Below are positions 41,526 to 52,880 of a DNA stretch of 64,000 nt, piece after piece. The notes below the pieces were generated by a model, which ran no database searches, was not told the origin of the DNA, and saw nothing but the letters and a program-made list of their open reading frames with translations. Within the stretch, counting starts at the first letter, position 1; each line of letters opens with the position of its first letter. The stretch is from an uncultured Acidimicrobiales bacterium (GTDB lineage Bacteria; Actinomycetota; Acidimicrobiia; Acidimicrobiales; SHLQ01): assembly GCA_937922235.1 (NCBI GenBank), contig CAKZVC010000016.1:30222-94221 (forward strand), written 5' to 3'. Made by a program: the position numbers and the translations under genes.

Positions 41526-42887
41526 ATGACAACAACCGGCCTCGTGTGGTTCAGAAACGACCTCCGAATCGAACAAAACCCTGCCTGGGCAAGCGCTACA
41601 GAGCAGCACGACAAGGTCGCGGCGCTGGTGGTGCTCGATCCAAAAATTCTTGGCCCGATCTCCGATTTTCGTCGAAATCAGTTCTTGGCCAACGTCGATT
41701 CGCTCGCCAACGACATTGCCAGCCATGGAGGAACACTCACGATTGCCCACGGCGATCCTCGGGCGATCGTGCCGCAAGCGTGCGGACACGTTGACGCGCT
41801 GCACGTAAACCGAACGGCCAGCGGCTTTGGTCGGGCCCGCGACAACGCCATTGCAAGCAGCATTGGCTGCGATTTGTCGACGTGGTGGGGAACGCTCGTG
41901 TCCGAACCGGGAACCGTGCTCACCCAGAAGGGCACCCTGTCACGCGTCTTTACACCGTTCTCAAAGAAGTGGTTCGCCACTCCCCTGCCCGAGCACCCGA
42001 GTGGCGGCGATGCCGAGCTCGTTCCCGCAGAAGGCGTCGAGTCGATCGAGCTCCCGAGCTACGACACCCCACCGATCGCTCCGGGAACCCATGGCGCGCA
42101 CGAGATGCTCGCTACCTGGCTTGACGGAGTCGACGACTACGACGACACCCGAAACTTGCCAGCAATCCCGGGCACATCACAGCTCTCCGGCCATCTGCGC
42201 TTTGGCACGATTTCGCCGCGCACCGTCTACGACATCGTCGGAACATCGACGCCCGGACGCGAGGGGTTCATTCGCCAGCTCGCCTGGCGTGACTGGTACG
42301 CCCACCTACTCTTCGAGAACCCATCGATGGTCGACAACGCCGTACGAGCCGAATACGACAACATCCAATGGCTCCACGACCCCGACGGTCTCCAAGCGTG
42401 GAAGGACGGCCGGACCGGCTACCCGATTGTCGACGCAGGCATGCGTCAGCTCGCCCAAACGGGGTGGATGCACAACCGAGTGCGCATGATTGTCGGCTCG
42501 TTCCTCGTCAAAGACCTGCTGATCGATTGGCGAGAGGGCGAGAAGTGGTTTCGTCATCTGTTGATCGACGGCGAGCCCAGCCAGAACGCAGGCAACTGGC
42601 AGTGGGTGGCCGGCACCGGAACCGACGCAGCACCGTATTTTCGAATCTTCAACCCGATTAGCCAGAGCGAGAAGTTCGATAGGGCGGGCGATTACATCCG
42701 CACCTGGGTGCCCGAGCTCCGCGACCTCGACAGCAAGTCGATCCATTGGCCAGCAAGCGCAGCCCCACTCGACCTCGCCGCAGCGAACGTCATCCTGGGC
42801 GACACCTATCCCGAGCCGATCATCGACCACGCCTTCGCCCGAGACCGCACACTCGCCGCCTACAAGAAGGCGTTAGGCAAAGACTAG
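41526..42887 (+). CDS. phr: deoxyribodipyrimidine photolyase
   Basis: 453 residues. N-terminal antenna domain (LVWFRNDLRIEQNPAW), then FAD-binding motifs: GTSQLSGHLRFGTISPRTVYD, QLAWRDWYAHLL, GYPIVDAGMRQLAQTGWMHNRVRMIVGSFLVKDLLIDWREGEKWF and NAGNWQWVAGTGTDAAPYFRIFNP. It repairs cyclobutane pyrimidine dimers with blue light. A GAGAG lies seven bases before the ATG. Its stop overlaps the stop of the convergent transglutaminase-like gene by four bases. Confidence 0.96.
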   Translation: MTTTGLVWFRNDLRIEQNPAWASATEQHDKVAALVVLDPKILGPISDFRRNQFLANVDSLANDIASHGGTLTIAHGDPRAIVPQACGHVDALHVNRTASGFGRARDNAIASSIGCDLSTWWGTLVSEPGTVLTQKGTLSRVFTPFSKKWFATPLPEHPSGGDAELVPAEGVESIELPSYDTPPIAPGTHGAHEMLATWLDGVDDYDDTRNLPAIPGTSQLSGHLRFGTISPRTVYDIVGTSTPGREGFIRQLAWRDWYAHLLFENPSMVDNAVRAEYDNIQWLHDPDGLQAWKDGRTGYPIVDAGMRQLAQTGWMHNRVRMIVGSFLVKDLLIDWREGEKWFRHLLIDGEPSQNAGNWQWVAGTGTDAAPYFRIFNPISQSEKFDRAGDYIRTWVPELRDLDSKSIHWPASAAPLDLAAANVILGDTYPEPIIDHAFARDRTLAAYKKALGKD

Positions 42888-45082
42888 ACGCGCTCCAAGA
42901 GCGGCCGGGGGTCGACCTTGGCTTTCACATTCTGCATTCGGGAGCGGCTTTCGCTGAGCTGGCGATCGAAGGTCGATACTTCGGTCCACACCTGCTCGGC
43001 AGCAGCTTCGCCTGGCGTGCGGTTGGAGTAGATCGTGGTCGTCACGTACGGAGCGAGAGCGCTAAGCGAGGACGACGCGTGCACGCCGAGTTCCTTGCGG
43101 CTCGCAGACACGATCTCTTTCACGGTCATATCTGGGCGCACGTCGATGCCAGCTTCAAGCAGGCGATCCTTCGATTCCTGCCAACCGGCAAGTACTCGCT
43201 CGGTCGGGTCGTCGAGGTTCTGGCGATAACGGCGTCGCAGCAACTTCGCGAACACGACCATGAGTGCAAGAAGCAGCGGGAACACAAGGAGGAACAATCC
43301 GGACACAACTAGCAGTCGGACGGTCGCGCTGACCTCGGTCTCATCGTCGTTCAGTTGGTCGTCTTCGGTTGGGTCCGACGATGTTGGGGTCGGACCTTGT
43401 GGGGCTGGCTGACCCTCGGGGATTTGCGTGGCTTCGTCGCCGCTCTGTCCGGCTTCACCGAAGGTGGTTGGCACCGGGTCGAATGCGACCCAACCAATAC
43501 CTTCGAACAGCACTTCTGGCCAGGCGTCGTAGTGCTCGCCGGTGATGGTGTCTCGGAAGACGGGGTTGTTGTCGTCGGTGTCATTGACGATGCGATATCC
43601 GACGGTAATTCGCGTAGGGATGCGTTTTTGGCGAGCGGCGATTGCGAACGCTGAGACGAACTGGTCTCGGTACCCCTCGCCTTCGGTAAGGAACTCCTCG
43701 ACACGTCCGATTGCCGTGCCAGATGCTTCGTCGATGACGAGCGTGTACTCATCCCGGAGGAAATCTTGGAGAGCAACGAGTGTGTCGTACTGGTTCGCTC
43801 CCGAAATCCGCGTTGATAGCTCGCTGATGGGCGAGTCTCCTGCGATTGGGGGTAGTGCGATGTAGCGCGCGTCGGTGGTGTCGACGCTTGCGTTTCGGAG
43901 GTCTTCAGACTGTGGCGCCGGGATTCGAGACTCAATCGTGTAGGAACGGGCTGGCTCAGAGCCCCGGTCAAGCAGCGATCCGGACTCCTCGTCGTACCAG
44001 ACGTCGTTGCCTTCGATCCGCGTGACGGGCTGACCTGCGGGAAGCCACGGCGACGGTTCGTTGAGGATCTCGATCTGCTGTCGGACGACGAGTACGTCCT
44101 CGACAGTGACATCGATGGCCGGATTGATATCAGCTGAGGTAGCGCTGTAGGTCGAGTCAGTGCTCCATGTGGCACCGTCGTAGTTCTCGAGAGAAACGAG
44201 CGGCATACGGTTGAAGAACCGAGTCGTTGGCGCCGCTGGGAGGGTGAGCTGGAACGCCGTCTCCGCGGCTTCTCGCTTGGCCTTGATCTCAGCAAGCGGG
44301 TTAACCGCACTCGCAGTCACGACCTCTTCGTCACGAAGACGGCGAGGGTCGAACGGTTCTTCGCTATCGAAGGGAAGCACCCAGGCAATCAACGGCGCGA
44401 GCAGGGCAAGCACCAACAGAACCGGCGCGCCGCCGATCAACCGTTCGCTAAGCATTCGCTCGCCCACGAACTCGGTAACTCGTTCGCGCGCCGGACCAGA
44501 AATCTGCGCCTGCGGAACAGCACGCACCAGGGCGAGCAGCAGGGCCGAACCAATCAGCGCAGCGATCAGGAAGTACGCAGCTATGCCCGTCGGGGCTGCC
44601 AACGGCAACGACAACGCGGCGAAGACGATCGGGGGAATGACCGGACTGGCCGTCAGATTTGAACGAGCAACAAGCACTCCCGTTACCGCACCGACGATCC
44701 ACGCGACAGACGTGACAAAGCCAAGTGGTTCGGGAATGTTCGTGTCGATCGGAAGCGTCGCAGCGAGCGAACTACGCCAACCGTCAACCGTTGCCCCAAG
44801 AAAGGCCGAGGTGATGTCGCTTGCGCTACCAAAGTTCGTGCCAGGAACAATGACGGTAAGGCCAACGAACAACACACCAGTGATGACAAGGGCGAGTGCG
44901 CGTAGCCAGCGGCTCATGCCGGTGCGGCCGAGCCCAACGGCGATCGCCCCGGAAACGAGAACGGCGCCAATCACCGGACCAACCCAGCCTGGCCCACCGA
45001 AAACGCGACTATAGAACAGTGCAGAGACGGTAAGAAGCAGCCCAGCCGCCGACACCTGTCCGAGAAAGACCTGTTGCTTCAT
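42884..45082 (-). CDS. transglutaminase-like membrane protein (TgpA type) with lost catalytic Cys and His
   Basis: 732 residues. About seven N-terminal membrane helices (DUF3488 region) precede a transglutaminase-like domain (about 400-560), then a further helix (about 586-612) and a DUF4129-type C-terminus. The family active site is GYC(E)xF...HAWPEV...D. Here it reads EGYRDQFVSAFAI, with Arg where Cys is expected (about 471), and GEHYDAWPEV, with Asp where His is expected (about 517). The Asp of AFDPVP remains. The domain should therefore be catalytically dead or use another chemistry. It is the last gene of the moxR-DUF58 operon, with an ATGA overlap. The ATG at 45082 is supported by that coupling. 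Confidence 0.88.
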   Translation of the reverse strand: MKQQVFLGQVSAAGLLLTVSALFYSRVFGGPGWVGPVIGAVLVSGAIAVGLGRTGMSRWLRALALVITGVLFVGLTVIVPGTNFGSASDITSAFLGATVDGWRSSLAATLPIDTNIPEPLGFVTSVAWIVGAVTGVLVARSNLTASPVIPPIVFAALSLPLAAPTGIAAYFLIAALIGSALLLALVRAVPQAQISGPARERVTEFVGERMLSERLIGGAPVLLVLALLAPLIAWVLPFDSEEPFDPRRLRDEEVVTASAVNPLAEIKAKREAAETAFQLTLPAAPTTRFFNRMPLVSLENYDGATWSTDSTYSATSADINPAIDVTVEDVLVVRQQIEILNEPSPWLPAGQPVTRIEGNDVWYDEESGSLLDRGSEPARSYTIESRIPAPQSEDLRNASVDTTDARYIALPPIAGDSPISELSTRISGANQYDTLVALQDFLRDEYTLVIDEASGTAIGRVEEFLTEGEGYRDQFVSAFAIAARQKRIPTRITVGYRIVNDTDDNNPVFRDTITGEHYDAWPEVLFEGIGWVAFDPVPTTFGEAGQSGDEATQIPEGQPAPQGPTPTSSDPTEDDQLNDDETEVSATVRLLVVSGLFLLVFPLLLALMVVFAKLLRRRYRQNLDDPTERVLAGWQESKDRLLEAGIDVRPDMTVKEIVSASRKELGVHASSSLSALAPYVTTTIYSNRTPGEAAAEQVWTEVSTFDRQLSESRSRMQNVKAKVDPRPLLERV

Positions 45083-46209
45083 CGGCGCGTCACCCGGTTC
45101 CACGATCGAGCAAACTCTTCACTCGACGAAGCAGTGATGATCGTGGCATCAGCGATGCCACCCTCAACCTCTTCCTCGGTGAATCGACCCACGGTGATGA
45201 CCTCAAATCGCTCATTGAACCGATGTAGACGAGACAGCTCGTCATTCGGGAGCGAACCGGTGATGAGCGCTAGCGACACGCCGCCAAGGTCGGACTTGAC
45301 CGTGTCGAGTGTCTCCTCAATGCTCCCACGAAACGACAGTGAAATCTCCGCGAGTCGATCCATGATGGTGGCTGGCGGCATCTGCTGGTTGAGCTCGAGG
45401 CCGTCGGTCGTAAGGAGACGAAACTCGAACCCTCGGCTCATCGACGCGATCAGAATCGATGCCGCAGCGCGAACGGCGTCTTCAAACCCTTCAGCGGTAT
45501 AGATGACGGCTCGGGTGTCGAGCACCACCAGCGAGCGCGGCTGGTTCGTGTCGACGTTGTGGCGCACCATCAACTTGTTCGACCGGGCTGACGAGCGCCA
45601 GTGGATCTGACGTAGGTCGTCGCCGCGGACGTAGTCGCGCAGGGTATGGAACGTCACGCCACCTTCGAGCGCTTCGCCACTGTCGGGTCCTTCAAGGTCT
45701 CGGGCCACACCACTTGGGAACGGCTCGAGCTGGTGAATCTGGGGATGCACCCACAAGTTCGTGATTCCCTCGTCGGGTTCGCCTGAGCGCACCAGTCCAA
45801 AGGGGTCTGCCCGGGTGACATCGAGCGGACCAACGCGAAACAGGCCCCGCTGTGCGGTCGGGAGTTCGGTCGTAATCGTTGCGGTCTCGCCTGGTTCAAG
45901 GCTTGGGAGCTCGATCGGAAGCTGCGTGTCGCCGAACTGCTCGAGCGCAATACCGCCCGAGGTGCGGCGGCGGCCGGTATTCGTGATCGTTAGGTCGGAG
46001 CGAGCCGGACGGCCGGCGCGAACCCGTTCAGGCGCAACGATTCGATGCGCGTCCACTCGAGGTCGACGCACAATCCACAGCCGCCCGATCGCGACGGTGA
46101 GCAGCAGCGCAATTCCGAGCGCGCTCAGCGTGCGATAGCCAAAGACGACGCCGAGGGCGAAGGTGGCAGCACCGAGTGCGAGGAAGGTCTTTCCTGCGTT
46201 CGTCAGCAC
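45079..46209 (-). CDS. DUF58 domain protein
   Basis: 376 residues. Two N-terminal membrane helices (AGKTFLALGAATFALGVVFGYR, ALGIALLLTVAIGRLW) precede a conserved beta domain and the DUF58 block (FHTLRDYVRGDDLRQIHWRSSARSNKLMVRHNV). The remainder has a von Willebrand A-like fold (SLVVLDTRAVIYT) but no clear MIDAS. It pairs with MoxR ATPases and is thought to work on envelope or chaperone processes. Starts with GTG, four bases downstream of the moxR stop codon, and overlaps the next gene by ATGA. Confidence 0.92.
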   Translation of the reverse strand: MLTNAGKTFLALGAATFALGVVFGYRTLSALGIALLLTVAIGRLWIVRRPRVDAHRIVAPERVRAGRPARSDLTITNTGRRRTSGGIALEQFGDTQLPIELPSLEPGETATITTELPTAQRGLFRVGPLDVTRADPFGLVRSGEPDEGITNLWVHPQIHQLEPFPSGVARDLEGPDSGEALEGGVTFHTLRDYVRGDDLRQIHWRSSARSNKLMVRHNVDTNQPRSLVVLDTRAVIYTAEGFEDAVRAAASILIASMSRGFEFRLLTTDGLELNQQMPPATIMDRLAEISLSFRGSIEETLDTVKSDLGGVSLALITGSLPNDELSRLHRFNERFEVITVGRFTEEEVEGGIADATIITASSSEEFARSWNRVTRR

Positions 46210-46212
46210 GTG

Positions 46213-47202
46213 TTAGCGCTCGACGCGTTCTTTCGGCGTCGGGATTTCTTGGAGGACGGCACGAAGCAGTTCGAGCGAGTTAATGCCTTCAAACTCGGCT
46301 TCAGGCTTGAGGAGCATGCGGTGCGCCAACACCGACTCGGTCAGGTCCTTGACGTCGTCTGCAGTGACGAACGGGCGGCCGTTTGCTGCGGCGAGGGCCC
46401 GGGCGGTACGGCCGAGGGCAATCGATCCACGAGGGCTCACGCCAAGGCGCAGTTCGGGAAGCTCGCGAGTCGCACGCACGATGCTCACGATGTACTGGCG
46501 GACCGCCGGTGAGATGTAGATGAGGTCGGCAACCCGAGCCATCTGACGGACCTCTTCGGTCGAGAGCACGGGTTCGACGTCAACTCGGGTACGGCCGGCC
46601 GGGGCCGAATCGATGATGTCGATCTCGGCAACCGCGCTCGGATAACCGAGCGACAGGCGCATCATGAAGCGGTCGATCTGTGCTTCTGGCAGTGCGTAGG
46701 TGCCGTCGTGCTCGACGGGGTTCTGCGTTGCGACTACGAGGAACGGGTTCGGTACTGGGCGAGGAACACCATCGACCGTGACCTGGTATTCCTCCATGAC
46801 CTCGAGGAGCGACGACTGCGTCTTCGGCGACGCACGGTTGATCTCATCAGCCAGAACCACGTTCGCGAAGACAGCCCCAGGGTGAAACTCGAACTCACTG
46901 TTCGACTGGTTGAAGATCTGGACACCCGTGACGTCGGTTGGGAGCAGGTCGGGCGTGAACTGGATTCGGGTCAGCGTGCCGTCGACAGACTCGGCGAGCG
47001 CACGGGCAAGCGAGGTCTTGCCGGTTCCGGGAACATCCTCGATCAGGAGGTGACCCTGCGCGAGCATGCACAAGAATGCGAGGCGAATCTCACGGGTTTT
47101 TCCGTGAATGACACGCTCGACATTGTTGACCAATTGTTGAAAGCGGTCAGCGTAGGTCCGGACCTCAAGTTCGAGGTCGTCTACGGCATTGGTTGTACTC
47201 AC
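46213..47202 (-). CDS. MoxR-family AAA ATPase
   Basis: 329 residues. Walker A DVPGTGKTSLA (about residues 56-66), Walker B ANVVLADEINRASPKTQ, sensor motif VATQNPVEHDGTYALPEAQIDRFMM and arginine-finger region SPRGSIALGR are intact. MoxR ATPases act as chaperones for their operon partners, usually DUF58 proteins. The GTG start at 47202 has no obvious ribosome site; GGAG lies ten bases upstream. It is the first gene of the moxR-DUF58-TgpA operon and divergent from tlyA. Confidence 0.96.
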   Translation of the reverse strand: MSTTNAVDDLELEVRTYADRFQQLVNNVERVIHGKTREIRLAFLCMLAQGHLLIEDVPGTGKTSLARALAESVDGTLTRIQFTPDLLPTDVTGVQIFNQSNSEFEFHPGAVFANVVLADEINRASPKTQSSLLEVMEEYQVTVDGVPRPVPNPFLVVATQNPVEHDGTYALPEAQIDRFMMRLSLGYPSAVAEIDIIDSAPAGRTRVDVEPVLSTEEVRQMARVADLIYISPAVRQYIVSIVRATRELPELRLGVSPRGSIALGRTARALAAANGRPFVTADDVKDLTESVLAHRMLLKPEAEFEGINSLELLRAVLQEIPTPKERVER

Positions 47203-47324
47203 GGTGAGAGATCTCCGGTCTGGAACGTTCTAGAGTCAGTTTGGCGCGCATTTTGCGTGAAGTCACTTCGAGGTACACATGTCTCACGTGGCTGTGCCCC
47301 GCTCATGGATCGCTTTTGGAAGGG

Positions 47325-48119
47325 ATGAGGGTCATCGGTAGACGACGTCTCGACGCTGAGTTGGTTTCGCGGGGTCTCGCAACCTCTCGACAGCACGCCC
47401 AAGACTTGATCGCCGAGCGACGGGTCACGGTGGGTGGTGCTCCGGCACACAAAGCCACACGGCAAGTGTCTTCGGCCGAAGCGGTGGTCGTCAGCGGACC
47501 CCCTCCCAAATTTGTTGGACGGGGCGGAACCAAGCTCGAAGGTGCGCTGAACTCATTCAGCATCAGTCCGTCGGGTCGCCATTGCCTCGACGCTGGCTCC
47601 TCAACGGGCGGGTTCACCGACTGCATGTTGCAGGAAGGCGCTGCAAGCGTGATGGCTGTCGATGTCGGCACCAACCAGCTGCACGAGAAGCTGCGTCGCC
47701 ACCCGAGGGTCGATGTTCGCGAGAACACCGATATTCGTTCGATCACACCCGAACTCTTGGCCGACGATCCGGACAGAGCAAACGGCTTCGGACTGATCGT
47801 CGCCGACCTGTCGTTCATTTCTACAGCCGGGCTTCTTCCGGTGTTTCAGAAGATTCTGGCTTCGGATGGTGACGCGCTCATCTTGGTCAAGCCGCAGTTC
47901 GAGGCGGGACGCCAAGAGGTCAGCAAGGGTCGCGGCTTCATCAAAGACCCAGCGATCTGGACGCGAATTCTGCACGAGTTCATCGACGCCGCCTTCGAAA
48001 GCCATCTGGTCGTAAACGATTTGGCGATCTCCCCCATCACGGGTGGGCGCTCGAAAACAGGCGGCAACGTGGAATTCTTGGCCCACCTCCACCATCCGGC
48101 GCGCGATCCACAATACTGA
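47325..48119 (+). CDS. tlyA: TlyA-family rRNA 2'-O-methyltransferase
   Basis: 264 residues. N-terminal S4 domain (RRRLDAELVSRGLATSRQHAQDLIAERRVTVGG), then an FtsJ-like methyltransferase with the Gly-rich SAM motif CLDAGSSTGGFTDCMLQ. Further family blocks are VDVGTNQLHEKL, IVADLSFISTAGL and ILVKPQFEAGR. TlyA methylates the ribose of C1409 (16S) and C1920 (23S), which affects capreomycin sensitivity in mycobacteria. The ATG at 47325 is placed directly after GGAAGGG; an upstream extension lacks support. It heads the tlyA-nadK-recN run, as in Mycobacterium. Confidence 0.93.
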   Translation: MRVIGRRRLDAELVSRGLATSRQHAQDLIAERRVTVGGAPAHKATRQVSSAEAVVVSGPPPKFVGRGGTKLEGALNSFSISPSGRHCLDAGSSTGGFTDCMLQEGAASVMAVDVGTNQLHEKLRRHPRVDVRENTDIRSITPELLADDPDRANGFGLIVADLSFISTAGLLPVFQKILASDGDALILVKPQFEAGRQEVSKGRGFIKDPAIWTRILHEFIDAAFESHLVVNDLAISPITGGRSKTGGNVEFLAHLHHPARDPQY

Positions 48120-48124
48120 GGCCC

Positions 48125-48961
48125 ATGGCACGAATTGGTGTGGTTCTCCACGGCGCTGACGACGACGCACTCCGGCACGCCGAGACGATGTCGCAATCGC
48201 TCACCGATCAAGGACACACCGTTGTTGCGGTTATCGACGACGCCGAGCGTGTCGGGTCGATCACGTGCGTCAACGCCGACGAGTTCCCAAATGGGCTCGA
48301 CCTCGCAGTCAGCCTCGGCGGCGATGGCACGATGCTTCGCACCGTTGCGCTGTTGGCTGGAGCCGACGTCAAGGTACTTGGCGTGAACTTCGGCGACCTC
48401 GGATATCTGACCGTTATCGACCCCGACGAGCTTGAAGTGGCGGTGCAACGTTCGCTCGCTGGTGACCACGATGTCGAAGAGCGCATGCTCGTGTCGGGCG
48501 AGGTCGCTGGCCAAACCCTGCACGCACTGAACGACATCGTTGTCGAGCGTTCCCCCGGCGATACCACCGTGAAGATCGGGGTGTCGATCGATGGGCGTCG
48601 CTTCACGTCTTACCCCGCCGACGGCCTCATCGTGTCCACCCCGACTGGCAGCACCGCATACGCCCTGTCGGCCCGTGGACCCATCCTGTATCCCACGCAC
48701 TATGCACTGCAGATCACCCCGGTCTCGCCGCACATGCTCTTCGATCGAAGCGTTGTCTTGCGACCGGACTCCGTCATCGAACTGACCGTCGAAGGCCACC
48801 GCCCGGCGATCGTGTCAGTGGACGGAAATACACTGGTCACGATGGCACCCGGTGACACCATCGTGTGCCGTCGGTCCCCTCGGACCGCCCAGCTGGTCAT
48901 CTTCGATACGCGCGACAACCTTGCCGTATTGAAATCGAAGCTTGGCATCGAGGATCGATGA
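48125..48961 (+). CDS. nadK: NAD kinase
   Basis: 278 residues. The GGDGT motif (AVSLGGDGTMLRT, about 60-72), VNFGDLGYLTVIDPDEL, LNDIVVERSPG and STPTGSTAYALSARGPI are present. It phosphorylates NAD to NADP. It starts six bases after the tlyA stop and is followed by recN; the order tlyA-ppnK-recN is conserved with Mycobacterium. A TACTGA-like sequence overlapping the tlyA stop is not a convincing promoter. Confidence 0.95.
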   Translation: MARIGVVLHGADDDALRHAETMSQSLTDQGHTVVAVIDDAERVGSITCVNADEFPNGLDLAVSLGGDGTMLRTVALLAGADVKVLGVNFGDLGYLTVIDPDELEVAVQRSLAGDHDVEERMLVSGEVAGQTLHALNDIVVERSPGDTTVKIGVSIDGRRFTSYPADGLIVSTPTGSTAYALSARGPILYPTHYALQITPVSPHMLFDRSVVLRPDSVIELTVEGHRPAIVSVDGNTLVTMAPGDTIVCRRSPRTAQLVIFDTRDNLAVLKSKLGIEDR

Positions 48962-49003
48962 CCATCCGGTCATCCCCCGAACGAAACCACCCAGAACCCG
49001 CAC

Positions 49004-50602
49004 ATGCTTGAAGAACTCCGTATTCAGAACCTTGGCGTTATCGAGGAACTCTCACTGGTGTTGCCGCGTGGGTCGATTGCCGTCACGGGCGAAACCGGCG
49101 CAGGCAAGACCATGGTCGTCAGCGCCATTCAATTACTCATGGGCGGCAGGGCCGAGCCCGACATGGTTCGCGTGGGTGCCGACCACGCCGTCGTCGAGGG
49201 CCGCTTTGTTGATGCCGACGGCGAAGAAGTTGTGGTCAAGCGTGTGATCCCGATCGGTGGACGGTCTCGGGCATACCTCGACGGCTCACTGGCCACCGCC
49301 ACGGTGCTGCAAGAGCGAATTGGACCGATCATCGATCTCCATGGCCAACATGCGCAACAGTCGATCTTGCAACGTCCGGCGACCCAACGCGATGCTCTCG
49401 ACCGCTTTGCCGGAATCGACCGGGTCCCGTTGCGCGATGTTCGTGCTGATATTGCCGCGATTGATGCAGCGCTCGTCGACCTCGGCGGGGACACCACTGA
49501 ACGTGCCCGCCAGATCGATCTTCTGCGCTATCAACTCGATGAAGTCGTCAACGCCCAGATCGCCGGGCCAGACGAGGCCGAGACGCTGCAGGCCAAGGAA
49601 GCGGTTCTCGCCAACGCGTTCGATCACCAGGTCGCCGCTGGTCAAGTTGGCGACTTGCTCGGCAGTGATGGTCCAGCAGCTGAGGCGCTTGGCCAGGCTG
49701 CGGCAGCGTTGCCCGACGGGCCGCCGTTCACCGAGATCGCTGGCCGAATCCAGGCCTTCCAAGAAGAGCTTGCCGATCTCGCAGCTGAGACTCGATCGAT
49801 TGGCGAGCAGACCGTCGACGACCCCGAGGCGCGCCAGGCCGTTCGCCAACGTCTACAGATGCTTATCGAGTTGCGCCGCAAGTACGGTCCAACGCTGGCA
49901 GATGTATTGGTCTACGGCGACAACCTGCAAGCGCAGCTCGATCAGCTCGAGTCTCATGAAGATCAGGTGGCGTCGCTCACCTCACGACGTGAGGCCAAAG
50001 TCGCTGAGCTCGCGAAGATCTCTGCGAAGGTGCTGGCGGCCCGCACTGCCGCAACCGGCAAGCTCTCGAAGGCCATCGAGGCCGAACTGTCAAAGCTCGC
50101 CATGCCAAACGCCAAGGTCGAGGTGCAGGTCGACGGCGAAGCTGGCGACGACGTCATGATCATGCTTGCCCCCAACCCTGGGCTTCCAATGCTGCCTGTT
50201 GGCAAGAATGCCTCTGGCGGCGAGCTCAGCCGAACCATGCTTGCACTCCGACTCGTATTGGCCGGTGGCCCTCCGATCAAAGTCTTCGACGAGGTCGACG
50301 CCGGCATCGGTGGTGGCACAGCTCGCGCGGTTGGCGAAGCACTGTCGTCGCTTGCGAGCTCAGGTCAGGTGTTCGTCGTCACCCACTTGGCCCAGGTCGC
50401 ATCCTTCGCTGGTCATCACATCGTGATCGATAAATCGACGGCGAAGGGCTCGACGACGAGCCAAGCCCGAATCCTCACTGCCGACGAACGAGTCGTCGAA
50501 GTCAGCCGCATGCTGTCCGGTTCTCCTGACTCTGCGGCGGCGCACGAACACGCAGAAGAGTTACTTTCAGCAACATCAGCCTCATGGGGAACATCAACAT
50601 GA
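49004..50602 (+). CDS. recN: DNA repair protein RecN
   Basis: 532 residues, slightly shorter than many homologues. The Walker A GETGAGKTMVV (about residues 28-38) and the Walker B/signature region KNASGGELSRTMLALRLVL with FDEVDAGIGGGTARAVGEAL are intact; a coiled coil fills the centre. RecN is an SMC-like ATPase for double-strand break repair. No LexA box lies upstream of this run, unlike in many bacteria. It ends 65 bases before pyrG; a hairpin lies in that gap. Confidence 0.95.
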   Translation: MLEELRIQNLGVIEELSLVLPRGSIAVTGETGAGKTMVVSAIQLLMGGRAEPDMVRVGADHAVVEGRFVDADGEEVVVKRVIPIGGRSRAYLDGSLATATVLQERIGPIIDLHGQHAQQSILQRPATQRDALDRFAGIDRVPLRDVRADIAAIDAALVDLGGDTTERARQIDLLRYQLDEVVNAQIAGPDEAETLQAKEAVLANAFDHQVAAGQVGDLLGSDGPAAEALGQAAAALPDGPPFTEIAGRIQAFQEELADLAAETRSIGEQTVDDPEARQAVRQRLQMLIELRRKYGPTLADVLVYGDNLQAQLDQLESHEDQVASLTSRREAKVAELAKISAKVLAARTAATGKLSKAIEAELSKLAMPNAKVEVQVDGEAGDDVMIMLAPNPGLPMLPVGKNASGGELSRTMLALRLVLAGGPPIKVFDEVDAGIGGGTARAVGEALSSLASSGQVFVVTHLAQVASFAGHHIVIDKSTAKGSTTSQARILTADERVVEVSRMLSGSPDSAAAHEHAEELLSATSASWGTST

Positions 50603-50631
50603 TCTTTCCGACCAAAATCTCAGTTTCACGA

Positions 50632-50648
50632 CGCGGTCGGCGACCGCG
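50632..50648 (+). terminator. stem-loop between recN and pyrG
   Basis: CGCGGTC-GGC-GACCGCG, a perfect 7-bp stem beginning 30 bases after the recN stop. It may end the tlyA-nadK-recN transcript or form an operator; a TAGGGT hexamer at 50654-50659 follows, eight bases before pyrG. Confidence 0.45.
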
Positions 50649-50661
50649 CTCGTTAGGGTGA

Positions 50662-52868
<2,207 letters not shown>

Positions 52869-52880
52869 CGTTCTCAGCCA

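Noticed and set aside
43351..44310. Alternative minus-strand frame inside the transglutaminase-like gene
   Set aside because: Ser/Thr/Arg-rich composition typical of a frame-shifted reading of a real gene; checked because of the unusual active site, but the real frame is continuous.
47223..47230. GAACGTTC upstream of tlyA as a LexA box
   Set aside because: The two half sites have no four-base spacer, so it does not fit the LexA operator.
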